Below are positions 54,417-64,000 of a stretch of DNA of 64,000 nt, one piece after another. The stretch is from Microbotryum silenes-acaulis. Taxonomy: Eukaryota > Basidiomycota > Microbotryomycetes > Microbotryales > Microbotryaceae. The DNA is taken from assembly GCA_003665825.1 (NCBI GenBank), contig QPFY01000005.1, positions 62,001-126,000 on the forward strand, read 5' to 3'. The position numbers and the translations under genes were made by a program. The notes beneath the pieces were generated by a model, which was given only the letters and a program-made list of their open reading frames with translations, did not search any database and was not told the origin of the DNA. How positions within the stretch are numbered: the first letter of the stretch is position 1; every line of letters begins with the position of its first letter.

Positions 54417-54962
54417 CTTGTCCACTGTGGAGTGGGCCAAACTTGCGGGCCCGTACCCATGTCGGGGGGTGGGTGGGACGATATGAGTCGCCGGGAGGGA
54501 CACGAGATTCGCGCGAGAAAAAAAAAGCAAAGAGAGACAAGAGACAAAGAGAAGAAAAAAAAAGAAAAAAAAGAAAAAGGCCGCTGCGCAAGGTCTCGGT
54601 CATGACTCATGGCATGGAATGACTTCCCTTCAATCCAAGGGACAGAGAAAGCTCTCTTGAATCTCATTGTAGCCATCAGCTCTTCTGTACCCACCTGCCC
54701 TGAGCCTGCTGCTATTACTGCTGCAGCACTGCTTAATCCTGAGAGGACCCGGGAAAGCTCAGCCCAATGTGCGTCTCGAAAAACGGCGATTTTGGCCGAT
54801 TTGTACATCGGGATGAGGGGTCTGAGGGGTCGATTTGTACCTATTTTCGGTCGTACATTGGGAGATCCGAAACATGAAAAATTCAATGTCGTGAAATTGC
54901 CCAAAAATCGCTCTCCAACAGCCAGAAATACGAAAAGTCGCTCCGACGACCCGGTACTAACG

Positions 54963-55012
54963 CACCTCGGGCAGACATAAAAAGTACGCCTCAACAGGCG
55001 CGCGCGCAGCGC
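54963..55012 (+). repeat. Left 50-bp inverted repeat
   Basis: Starts CACCTCGGGCAGACATAAAA and ends in GCGCGCGCGCAGCGC. Two mismatches to the right copy. Confidence 0.85.
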
Positions 55013-55523
55013 CCTCCCACGCGCCTTCCAAGCCACAATCTCAGCGGGTTGCAACTTTGCTACCCCAGATAGCAGATTAGGCCCAGGTCAGGTATGCCCT
55101 CTTCGATGTCGAGTTGCCGAGACGTTCACTCCCACTACAACTCCATGGAAAACCTGGAAACAAAAGCGCAGTCGGCGAAAAATAGCGTATCCGGATTTTT
55201 GGATATTTTTCGAGAGTTATTGTTGTCCTCTGCAAGCTGTACAGGCGCTCTACCTCGAACACGTGATTCGGCACGGGTCGCGCGGAACAATTGGGGCCTG
55301 GACTGGCCGGGACGTCGACGCGTCACGACTCCGGAAACGCTGGAGATGGCGGCGACGCGTCGCGCTCGCGCATGCCGCCCATTCTTCTGCTTTGCCTAAT
55401 CGCCCCCTACTACGTATACGAAGTAACGAACTATACAATGAGCATCCGTCACCTTGCGACAGTCTGAAACGAACGCCCACTTCGAAACACCGGATCAGTC
55501 ATACTTCTGCTGCTCCTATCTCG

Positions 55524-56663
55524 ATGAGTCAATCCAATCAACTTAACCACCTCCCGAATCGCAGCCAACGTTTGGCGCTCCGGCGATGAACAGCAGTATG
55601 TTTGCCGCCGATCGCCACGGGTGCTCTGACTGGACTACCGGCTCACGATCACATCTGACACATAGGTTCATATGCTGCCTCTGGGTACGAGTCGCGCACC
55701 TCGCCTTGGACTCCCTACCAGTCCGCATATAACGATTATTCGGGGTGGCCGTCGCGTCGATCGCGTACAGTATCGGTCTGTTCTGACGTTACACCGTCGT
55801 GTACCCGATCCAGCGTCCACCTTCCGTTGGCGTAACGGCCATCTCGAATCCTGCGTCGTACAACTATCACTCGTCTCCGGGATCTGCTTCGTCCAACCAA
55901 CCAGTTTACCGTCCCACGTTGCCCGATCCTGGACGCATCGATGGCCCGTATCTAGCTCCGCCAGCAAGCAACAATCTCGCAAGCATGGTCGAACAAGGAG
56001 GGAACACTCCTGACGGAACGGGTATTGTTTTTGACGCGGCAGGTTTGCCAAATACTGCACCTTCCGCTCGCGATCACCAAAAGTCGCGGGCCGCACAAGT
56101 TTCCCAAGACGAGGAGGGAGGCCGCGCATTAGGAGGGAGGGATGTATCAGCAAATATCTGCGCACAGCTTGGAACGCACCCGTGGCCGACAAGAACGTTG
56201 AGACCAAATGCCAATGGTACAATATCATCCTCAAGGAACTGTTCCGTGAGTACACGAATTGCAGCCTGCCTACTCTTCCATACACGGTGCCTAATTTTGA
56301 CCCGGCTCGCTGCCTTCAGAGTCCGCGCTGCGCCGACGCTCCGTGCTGGACGGCGAGGAAATCCAATAGCCCAAGTTCGTATATGACGTAAAGGTTCTCC
56401 GGGACAACGCCAGAATCATTGTTCAGCGCGGCGCGCTCCTTCGCAAAGCGGATTTTCGAAGCCCGAGTGGCAAGCTCAAGTTGTTGGGACCAGACCTGGA
56501 TCGGATCATCCCATTGCTGCGTGCAGGCGAGCTGAGGTTCAGGCTGGAGGAGGAGGTAATCGGGTCAAGTGCAGACCAGGCAATGGCCGACGGCGATGAA
56601 GGCGGCGACAGCGATGCTGACCGGTGGACTCGGAACACGAGCTCCGACGAGGACAGCGAGTGA
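55524..56663 (+). pseudogene. Second gene of the KDZ unit, unknown, degenerate
   Basis: I do not recognise it. Coding character shows in consecutive pieces in different frames: MSQSNQLNHLPNRSQRLALR (55524), GSYAASGYESRTSPWTPYQS (near 55665), a Pro/Ser/Tyr-rich segment GVTAISNPASYNYHSSPGSA (near 55825), SKYLRTAWNAPVADKNVETK (near 56150), CQWYNIILKELF (ends at a gtgagt donor near 56244), then RRRSVLDGEEIQ, a TAG stop at about 56369, and PKFVYDVKVLRDNARIIVQR, LLGPDLDRIIPLLRAGELRF and an acidic tail DEGGDSDADRW to 56663. At least one in-frame stop and one unexplained frame change suggest decay. Its place inside the inverted repeats suggests an element-borne companion gene. Confidence 0.45.
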
Positions 56664-57744
56664 GGTGACGATGGCCGAGCTCTCAGCGCCAGCCGGACTC
56701 GTCGACGCGCATGCGGTGCGGAGATCTTGGCTGTTGAAGGGCCAGAATTCGTTGGACAACACAGGCCACCACAATAAATATTCCAAAGTTTTGCTTCATA
56801 TGCATCCGGCTCTTGGTGAATGAAGGCGGAGAGGGTGATTGTTCGGTGCCCTTCGTGCTTAATCTTCCCCTGGGCCGCTCGAGACCGACCTCTCCTTGTC
56901 GACGTGGGATGTGCCAGTGACGTAAGCCTGCTCACAAACATTATCCTTCTTGTTCTTGGTTGTTTTCGAAGTATTATGTAGAGTTGAATTGCCCGGTGAG
57001 AATGGAGTGCTCTCTGATCCGTGGTCCAGACGGAGCGTCTGCTTTCCGGAAGTGACTTTGAGCAAAGAATGAATGAACAGAATTCGCAACGCGCTTCCAC
57101 TACTAGCAGTGTATGTTACCATCTTTTCATTATCTATTAGCACTAAAGTGAACGGGCAAGGGTTGCATCTGGCGGGGCTCGGTCTTCGCCAAAGTGCCAA
57201 TCAGAGCTGCTGGGCCACGGTGACGACCCCGGGCCGGCTGACTTCAAGCGGTGCGCGCTCCCAGAAGAATGCGAACTGATCTGAGCCCCTGAACGCGCAA
57301 CCGGAGCAGAACACGTAGATAATCAGTCGTAGGTAGCGAAGTAGCGACAAAGTACGTGCTTGATGAAAGGTGGGTCGAACTCGATAATAGGTTCGGTGAA
57401 AACATGGAAGGCTTAGGCCTGTAACTGGCTCTTGGAGCGAAAACCTCAATTGACTCCGAGACATGATCGAGGGCCGCTCATACCTACCTTTTACTTGATG
57501 AACATTCCCTCTCATCAATGAGGTAGGCCGCCAATCCTCAGGCCACATGGTGAGTGCTCAAAGCAAAGAGAATTCTTGCATTCGCCGCACTAAAATGAAT
57601 TGTCAGCACTTCTGCCCCCGTCAAGCATGAACTAGACTTGATCTTGAGATCTTGACACCAAGCTCTTCTCAAAACAGGCGCAAGGCTCAGTAGCAGGGAT
57701 CGGGATCGGTGCAAAGGGTTTTTGGCCGCGCCATGGCAGGAAAT

Positions 57745-57990
57745 CGAATCCTTCGAGCGGGAATCCTCAGAGAGAGCCGCCGAGCCATCTTGTTCGGAAG
57801 AAGGGCTTGCACGTACACGCCAACTTTGCTATTCAACCCTGTCCGAGGGTAGGAGATACATTCTCTATATTGATCGAACCCACTCACTTATTTTCACGGG
57901 ATAGATATTCTAGGTACTCGAGCAGTTGCATGCGCTTTGACTGAAAAGTCACCCGGCAAGTCACCCAGCAGGAGTAAGGCAGGCGCAGCC
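57745..57990 (+). repeat. Solo unit of the ~200-bp repeat
   Basis: Shares CCGAGCCAT, GGGCTTGCAC, CCCTGTCCGA, ATATTGA(T/C)CGAA, CCACTCAC, GAGCAGTTGCATGCGCTTT and AAAAGTCACCCGGC with the array at 51895-52610, same orientation. Confidence 0.7.
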
Positions 57991-58080
57991 CAGGGATTAG
58001 GTCTGACAATATTTCTCTCTATGAGACGGTGATATTACTCTCACACACTAGTTTGCAAACACCATGTCCATTGTTTCAAC

Positions 58081-58146
58081 ATTAAGTTGCTCCACTAATT
58101 CAATCTAAATCAAATTAAGTTGCTCCACTAATTCAATCTAGATCAG
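58081..58146. repeat. 33-bp tandem duplication
   Basis: Two adjacent copies of ATTAAGTTGCTCCACTAATT plus 13 more bases, differing at two positions. Lies just past the 3' end of the KDZ relic. Confidence 0.9.
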
Positions 58147-58149
58147 AAG

Positions 58150-60330
58150 CTGGTCTAAACGCCCGAGAAGTATTCGTCTTCCTGACCAGCAAAGTCATCG
58201 CCGTAGCTTTCATCCGAAGAGCTGCCCATCTCACCGTCCTGCTCGAGGAGTATGCGGAAAAAGGCCCCACCTCCTTTGCGAGTTGAGCCTCGTCGCTCAT
58301 ATCCATCTGCGCCTGAATGACCGACCCGCACTTGCTGAACGTCACGGGCCAGCGGTGGAGGCCGCGCCGAGTCGTCGAGGCCAGATGTCTCCATAGGACC
58401 GCGTGTTCCGATCGATTATGTGCAGGTAGCTGGTGATGTTTCGCCTTCTTGACACTTCTTCGCGTCGCGTTTGATCGTTGATGTAAATCACGAAATTCTG
58501 ACAGTGCAAGAGGCACGGGCTCGGAATCGCCCTCTGACTGCACGCGAGTGTCGAGCCAAACATCGAAGAAATGGTCGTTCTGGGATCAAGAACATTCGCG
58601 CAGCTGAAGAAGCTCCATCCGGCGATCCAGTAAAATGAGCGCGCGGTCTCGGATCTCTTCAACATCTTCAGTGCCGAATATGGACTTGGCATCAGCTGGG
58701 TCGATCTAGTCAGGAAGGGTATCTGTTGGGATGGTTTGAAAGATGTCAGGGCGACATGAGAGGTGACATGGAGCACGCTGTATCGAAAACTTACCCGACA
58801 CGTTAGTCCAAAGTGTTTGGCAACTAGTGATACGAGCCTTTTCATCTTCGATCCAAGCCAAAGCTTGCCGCACCTCGGCGCCGATCCGCGCTTTCTCCTC
58901 ACCGACTCGATCCTTGGCGCGCACAGCTGCTACCCGAAGTTCGGAATGAGGGGGGTGTTGAACTCGACTTGGCAGGACCAGATATGGGCGTATGCATGGA
59001 AGACGCTCGTGGCGAACTCCAGTCGCTTGAAAAGCTTTGGCAGGAGCTGCCTCTGATGACAAATGATAGGAAGGTAGGCGCATTTGGTCTGTGCCAACGA
59101 GACTGAGGAGGAAGGGACGCGTCGTGATCAAAGCATCCCTTTTTAATGTGGTGCTTGAAGTTACAAGCAATGTCGTATGAGGCTCCGATCTTGGCGTTTT
59201 CAGGAAGGCGCTCTGAGATGTGCTTGAGGATGGCAAGCGCATAGTACAATCTGAGTGGTCGGAGGGGAATATGCGCATTAGTATTGGGAGAGGAAAGCGG
59301 AAGCGACTAAGTCCCGCCAGACAGCTCTGCGCTCACTTTTCACCAGACCTCTCAAGATTGACCATTTTCAGGTTTACATCATGACGGCATACGCAGGCAA
59401 CGAGTCCGGTGTCGACTACTCGTGACGAGGTTGAGCCAGCTCCGTCGTCGGCAGCCTTCCACGACTCTGTGCACGTCTACGAGGGTGGGTGGGTGTAGAG
59501 GTAAGCGATCCCATTACGGCAAATGCAAAGAGCGGCATTACACTCACCTTTTTGGTCGGCCGCACCGAAGCTTCAACCTCGGCCTTCATCGCCTGAACCT
59601 CTTCCTCACCTAAGAAAATGTCCGGAACGATCTGGTCGTGCTTCGAATTTTTCTCACGCGTTTGCTGAAAGTTGCCGTCGTATGCAAGCACGCAATCCAA
59701 TGTGACGTCGTGACAAGGTTGATTAAGTTACGTTGGCCCGAAGCACGCGGGACACTTGTTGGAACGAATCGACGGTGCCTACGACCGCTGTCCTTCTCGC
59801 ATGTTTCGAGAGCGCGGTACTCGTCGATCGCGTTGCTTCCGAAGGTCTTTGTCCTGTATGCGCGGAAGGCAGGCTTTACGCATGTGCCTCTGAAACGATG
59901 GCGGCGTCCAAACTCACCCAAGGATGTCCCGTGTAGTGACCCCGACCCCACCCACAACGGGAGTAAATACTCTTTGAGGCCGTCCGCATAGCCGATGAGA
60001 GCGCGGGGGCTGACCTTCCAGCTCGCGTGGGCCTGCTCGACCAGTCAAAATGAGAAGGCGGTCATCGGCGTTGAAGCGGTCGAAGAGGTGAACCCTAGTT
60101 GGGCCAAGCGTTTGACGTCCGTAGCACACCGCGACTCGAAGGCACAGAAGGTGACCTGCAATTTGTAGACCGACGGTTTGGACTTGTATCATCTCTTCGG
60201 CGGCATGGCGACGCCGAGTCAAGTGCATGAGCAAGAGCAAGAGGACGAACGCGAGCCGTGGGGCCTGTACGGTCGATGGCGACGCTACAATGAGTTGTAG
60301 CGGAAGCAACGAGCTGAGGCGGCAAGTCAA
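58150..60330 (-). pseudogene. KDZ (Kyakuja-Dileera-Zisupton) transposase relic
   Basis: Blocks typical of KDZ transposases occur in order on the minus strand: a CxC-like segment VTFCAFESRCATDVKRLAQ with TPMTAFSF (near 60170-60045), NKCPACFGPT (near 59750), LDCVLAYDGNFQQTREKNSK and DIFLGEEEVQAMKAEVEAS (59700-59570), ALAILKHISERLPENAKIGA with SYDIACNFKHHIKKG (59240-59140), FATSVFHAYAHIWSCQ (near 58995) and an Asp/Glu-rich C-terminus. A TGA stop interrupts the frame directly after TAFSF (60045-60047), another stop follows NFG near 58935, and several frame changes cannot be explained by introns. The protein is therefore dead. KDZ elements are a basidiomycete-enriched class linked in the literature to TET/JBP genes; no such gene is seen here. 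Confidence 0.75.
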
Positions 60331-60430
60331 GGGGAAGGTCCCTCGCGTGTTGCGCTAGGCCTCGGCGCGCGTGGCCGACTGCCGCCAACGCGTGTGCTCG
60401 GACCCTTCGATCTCGAGACCGAAATCCCGC

Positions 60431-60480
60431 GCGCTGCGCGCGCGCCTGTTCAGGCGTACTTTTTATGTCTGCCCAAGGTG
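60431..60480 (-). repeat. Right 50-bp inverted repeat
   Basis: Reverse complement begins CACCTTGGGCAGACATAAAA. Pairs with 54963-55012. Confidence 0.85.
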
Positions 60481-61496
60481 GCGCTAGCGCAAGCGCACCC
60501 CCCAGCACCGGTACCGCCCCAAACTTGCTACCGGCCCAGGCTGCCGATCCGATCGGCTTGTTTTTCCGCTGCGCGACGCGGTTAATTATAAGATCGTCCC
60601 TTGTTTTCTCTGCCCGAGGTGGCTCTGCCGGATCTCGCTTGTTCTTGCAAAGGCGGAGACGAAGGTGGCTCCACCGTCATCAGTTGCAGCCAGCCGACAT
60701 CACCCTGAACTCGTTCTTGCAAAGCTCCTTTCGACTGATTGTCCCTCATGATCCTGCAGTGCTGCAATTAGACTCATTTTACCGCTACACGTCGCGCGAA
60801 AGCGGTTCAGGGAGGCGAGTTGTGACAGGAAGTAGTTACTGTGACGATGAGTCTCGGCTCCGGCCAGCCATTTGCAATCCTCTACGTCAAGGCCGGGGTC
60901 CCAGAGCTTTCACTTGGTTTGAGAAGCCATTCCCTCCAGTGACCCTTGCATCGCACAATCTGGCCCACCGCTTCCGCCCATCCGTTCCGGCATTCGGGCG
61001 GGAACAGGCAGGTCCAAAAATATACCTGCTGGCTGGGAGCGACCGCGGTGCTATTTCGAGCACAGGGTCTGCGCGCAGTCGGTCCGGGCGCGCTCCTGCC
61101 GCCAGACCAGCGTTAAAATGCGCCAATCTGCGCCAATCGAGGCGCGCGCAGCACCTTCTGCAGCAGCCACCTTGACTGCATGCAGAACCTCGACTGCATG
61201 CAGCCGAGTGCCGGCAGCGGAATTCATCAACATGCAGTCGACTTTGGGAAGCTGATCGCCTCTTGATGTTTCACCCTGGCTCATCTGGCTCGACAGGTTC
61301 CGCCTTTGCTTCTCTGTAACGTTACGGCCGCCCATTAGGTGTTCTCGTTACTGGACAGCGTGTCACTGCCGAACTCCGAAGCGCGACCTCGCTTGCGCGT
61401 GCTCCCACCGGCTGCCGTCGAAGCGAAACGTCGTCCGCCGTGACACACGGCACACGACCACAGCCGGCTTTCTGAGTACCTTCTACACACTCCTTC
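60481..61496. other. Intergenic region upstream of the Stealth gene
   Basis: No gene recognised. Contains the dispersed repeat copy at 60630-60740 and two copies of GACTGCATGCAG about 20 bp apart near 61170-61205, each holding the palindrome CTGCATGCAG, followed by ATGCAGTCGAC near 61230. Confidence 0.45.
60630..60740 (-). repeat. Dispersed repeat, copy 2 (inverted)
   Basis: Inverted relative of 44567-44690, again with two TTTGCAAGAAC phrases. It lies about 150 bp outside the KDZ unit's right inverted repeat. Confidence 0.75.
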
Positions 61497-64000
61497 ATGT
61501 ACTCTTCGACCCAGGCTCCGAAATCACCGCCTTTGGCCGTGACTTCGATGGCTGCATGGGCTGCCGGTCCCCGCTTGCCGATGCCATCAACTGCGTCGCA
61601 CGACCAGCGGACGACAACTTCTGACTGCGGAGCACCACGCAGCGCTTGCGTTTCGGGCTCGGGCCTCTTGTCGACCCCCGCAGCGTCGCCGCACTCCTTC
61701 CATGATTTCAGTACAACACCCGACCTCGAGAAGGGCCTTTATTCGCCATCCTACTTTCATGCTCATGGTCGAGGCGGCTCCCCGCTGTACCACCATTCCA
61801 CGCCCTCCTCGTCGGAAGAAGATCTCTCAAGTGGCTCGGCCAAAATTCCGCTGCTCGTCCACCTCAGCGGGCTACGCGGGTTGGCATCGGGCTCACCAAA
61901 ATTGTCTTCGACTCGGTCACTACGATTGACCCAATACGTGCGATCAAGGATAGGTCGATGCGCTCGATTCGTGGTCGTTGCCTTTGCAATTTCCCTCATG
62001 ATCTTCACCGTTCAGTCGCGGGTCCGTCAACTGGTCGCGCCGGAGACGTGGCAGTTCGGCGACAGCCTCCTCAGCGACCTTCACTTTGGTTTCGATCAAT
62101 CGCCGGTGGCACTCAACGAATCTCGAGAATCGGTCGCAGAGTTCCTGTCGATCCCACGCATCAACGACGGCGTGGTCCCCTTCTCGCCGAATCTTTACGA
62201 CCCGCTCCTTCCGCCGCGTCCATATCAGAAGACAGTCGCCCAGAAGGCCTTCTCTTCCGTCTGCGCCGACATCTGGGTCTCGACGGGTGAGTTGTGTCAA
62301 TTGGCCGAAGACCAATGGGCAGACCAACCCCTGCAGATGGACGCTCTGTGGACTTGGGTCAATGGCTCGAGCGAGGACCCCTCGGCAGCTTGGCGGGCAA
62401 AGGTTTCGGACGAGATAGGCTTCGGGACCGGGACAAAAGTCGTGCCGGCGAAGCCGATCCTCGCTGCTCCCGCACCACCCGATCCCATGAGTCCATCTAT
62501 GGCGGGAGCCCCAGATCGAGCGAGGGGATCGAGGCTCCCCGCGGAGCAGCAGGGAGCCCCTGAACGCTTTTCGCGCGCCAAACGCGCACTCGGCGCTACT
62601 GTGGTCCGACACTTTCGGTGAGCTCTATGTCGCGTGACCTCGAACTAAGCTTCCTAATCACTGATCGCATGATCCTGGGTGCCGTGTTCAACAGAGAGCA
62701 TGATGAGCTTCGGCACTCGATTCGCTCCGTGGTCGCGTCTTTCGGAGCCCCAACGCTCAAGCACCTGCACCTCGTGGTCAACGACGAACCGTCTCTGACT
62801 CCAGATGGTGAGAAGATCCTCATCGGGGACTATCCCAATTCGACCATCCTTTCGCAAGTGCCTCAGTGGGTCAACCTCGAACGCGTTCAACTCTCCGGTG
62901 TCGAGCCGTCCCCCAACGCGACCTTTTTCGACGGCCGCAACGACGGGCCGGTCCTCAAGCTACACCCACACACCTCGTTGTTCAAGAAAACGATTGCACC
63001 ATCATCGCTCGAGAACCCTGCGAAAGATTTTCGCGCTCGACAAGCCGCAGCTTTGAAGTGGAGGGAGTCCGTCACCCCTAATTTCAACTCGTTGGCGGTC
63101 GAATCTCAGCTCGCGAACTTGCCGGAAGACACGAGCGACACGCTCCTTGCCCTCTGCGACGATTTCTTTACCATGCGCGTGAGTGTCGCATCCCTCGTAT
63201 GGTATAGTTCTTTCAGCTTGACGCGAGCTGATTTCATCTTTTCGTCGCTCCGCCTGATAGCCCATGACCCTTTCCGATGTGGAGTCGCCGTTGACCGGCC
63301 CGGTCATTCGAATGCAACGCGACCTGATCGTCGAGTCGAGCCCGCCTGACCATCTGAAAGGAGACGCGGAGGGGGAGTGGCGAGGATTGGGCTTCACAAA
63401 CTGGCTCTTGGGTAAGCGGTGGAATTGCGAGTGTGTGTTCCGGCCTGTAGGCTAAACTTTCTCCCTCACAGACCAGCGCTTTGGAGCCCGGCCTCGCCCG
63501 TATCTGCTGCACGTCGCCAAAGCAATTTCGGTCCCGATGCTGCGTGAGGTCCAGTCGGTGTTCATGGAGGAGATGACTGCCACGACAGGTGCTCGCTTCC
63601 GCGGAAAAGCTCCCTACGAAATGCAATTGTGGTTCTTGCTGCACCACTACACCATCGAAAAGCATCGCGAAGCTCTGTAAGCCTCATGTTAACCTCTAAT
63701 GGGCCGAGATTATATGACCAGAGCATGGATCTAACGCTGCGTTCATTGCCTTTCGATAGGCTGTGGTCTTTCTTCGTCGCTCGATCCGACTCGGACCAAG
63801 ACGATCGATACTCGCTTGCTGAACGCCTCGCCCTCATGTCGGAGCTCGACATTGAGCCCGCCGCCGCCGCCCCATCGAACGCAACCCTGCCCTACACGGT
63901 CGCGACGCCATTCCGCCACACACTCGCAGTCCAGATGCAGCCCGAACACGACTACACAGGCCTACCGCGCGCCCTCGAATCGCGCTACAGCTTTTCTTCC
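61497..64000 (+). CDS. Stealth-family phosphotransferase, Xpt1-like, 3' end outside window
   Basis: Stealth proteins transfer sugar-phosphate groups; the fungal example is xylosylphosphotransferase Xpt1 of Cryptococcus, a secretory-pathway enzyme. Start MYSSTQAPKSPPL (61497). A Ser/Pro-rich cytosolic head is followed by one membrane span (FVVVAFAISLMIFTV, residues about 160-175), giving a type II Golgi-like topology. Conserved region 1 reads DALWTWVNGSSEDP (near 62340); region 2 reads HFREHDELRHSIRSV across an intron (62618-62694); then LHLVVNDEP; region 3 includes LLALCDDFFTM and, after introns near 63178-63265, 63411-63471 and 63678-63760, RPRPYLLHVAKAISVPML. GKAPYEMQLWFLLHHYTIE follows. 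The frame is open at the window edge. All visible Stealth blocks are present; donor and acceptor sugars are unknown. Confidence 0.82.

Larger units (their letters stand above)
54963..60480. mobile_element. KDZ-transposase unit bounded by 50-bp inverted repeats
   Basis: 54963-55012 and 60431-60480 are inverted copies matching at 48 of 50 positions; the outer ends read CACCT(C/T)GGGCAGAC and the inner ends are GC-rich (GGCGCGCGCGC). Between them lie a broken KDZ transposase (-) and a degenerate second gene (+), pointing toward each other. No target duplication is evident. The unit also contains a copy of the ~200-bp repeat, so it is old or has been invaded. That the 50-bp repeats are the transposon's own ends is inference from position. 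Confidence 0.6.

Noticed and set aside
54152..55054. 300-codon minus-strand frame
   Set aside because: Spans the dispersed repeat and one inverted repeat of the KDZ unit, has no domain, and is low-complexity near the purine tract. Treated as non-coding.

Overview
The window is nuclear DNA from a basidiomycete fungus. The signs are genes split by short GT-AG introns of about 50-110 bp, often with a CTGAC-like branch site; fungus-specific families (FunK1-type kinases, an ArAE_2/BRE4-like membrane protein, a Stealth/Xpt1-like phosphotransferase); and transposon classes typical of basidiomycetes (Plavaka, KDZ, Helitron, Ty1/copia). A yeast-like member of Pucciniomycotina is possible but is a guess. 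Intron joins below were read by eye, so exon ends are approximate unless stated.

Layout. 1-722: no recognised gene. 723-8530: a DNA transposon of the Plavaka group with imperfect terminal inverted repeats, GC-rich subterminal repeat arrays, a many-exon transposase (+) and a divergent second gene (-). 8531-9364: the 3' part of an HNH-nuclease-family gene that starts right at the transposon's outer end. 9648-36541 is a compact core block: Cdc7-type kinase (-), two neighbouring kinase-like genes with a shared layout (+,+), a WBP2-like GRAM/PPxY protein (+), an ArAE_2 membrane protein (-), the SEA-complex subunit Sea4/Mio (-) and a very large coiled-coil protein (-). 37548-39915: a FunK1 kinase whose frame changes twice. 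40000-61000 is a transposon graveyard: Helitron 3' end with a decayed Pif1-like helicase, a RecQ-like helicase fragment, a full-length Ty1/copia element with LTRs that look identical and an intact polyprotein, dispersed and tandem repeats, and a 5.5 kb unit bounded by 50-bp inverted repeats holding a broken KDZ transposase and a second degenerate gene. 61497-64000: a Stealth-family phosphotransferase that runs off the right edge.

How the parts relate. The core block carries ordinary cell functions: replication initiation (Cdc7), TORC1 nutrient signalling (Mio), membrane transport or homeostasis (ArAE_2) and glycan phosphotransfer (Stealth). The flanks carry selfish elements and decayed genes next to them. 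The most unusual items are the two-gene Plavaka element, the KDZ unit with its own inverted repeats and unknown companion gene, the Helitron end abutting a RecQ fragment, the tandem kinases with a shared unexplained N-terminal region (one probably a pseudokinase), and an inverted/direct triplication of the second kinase's promoter and start.
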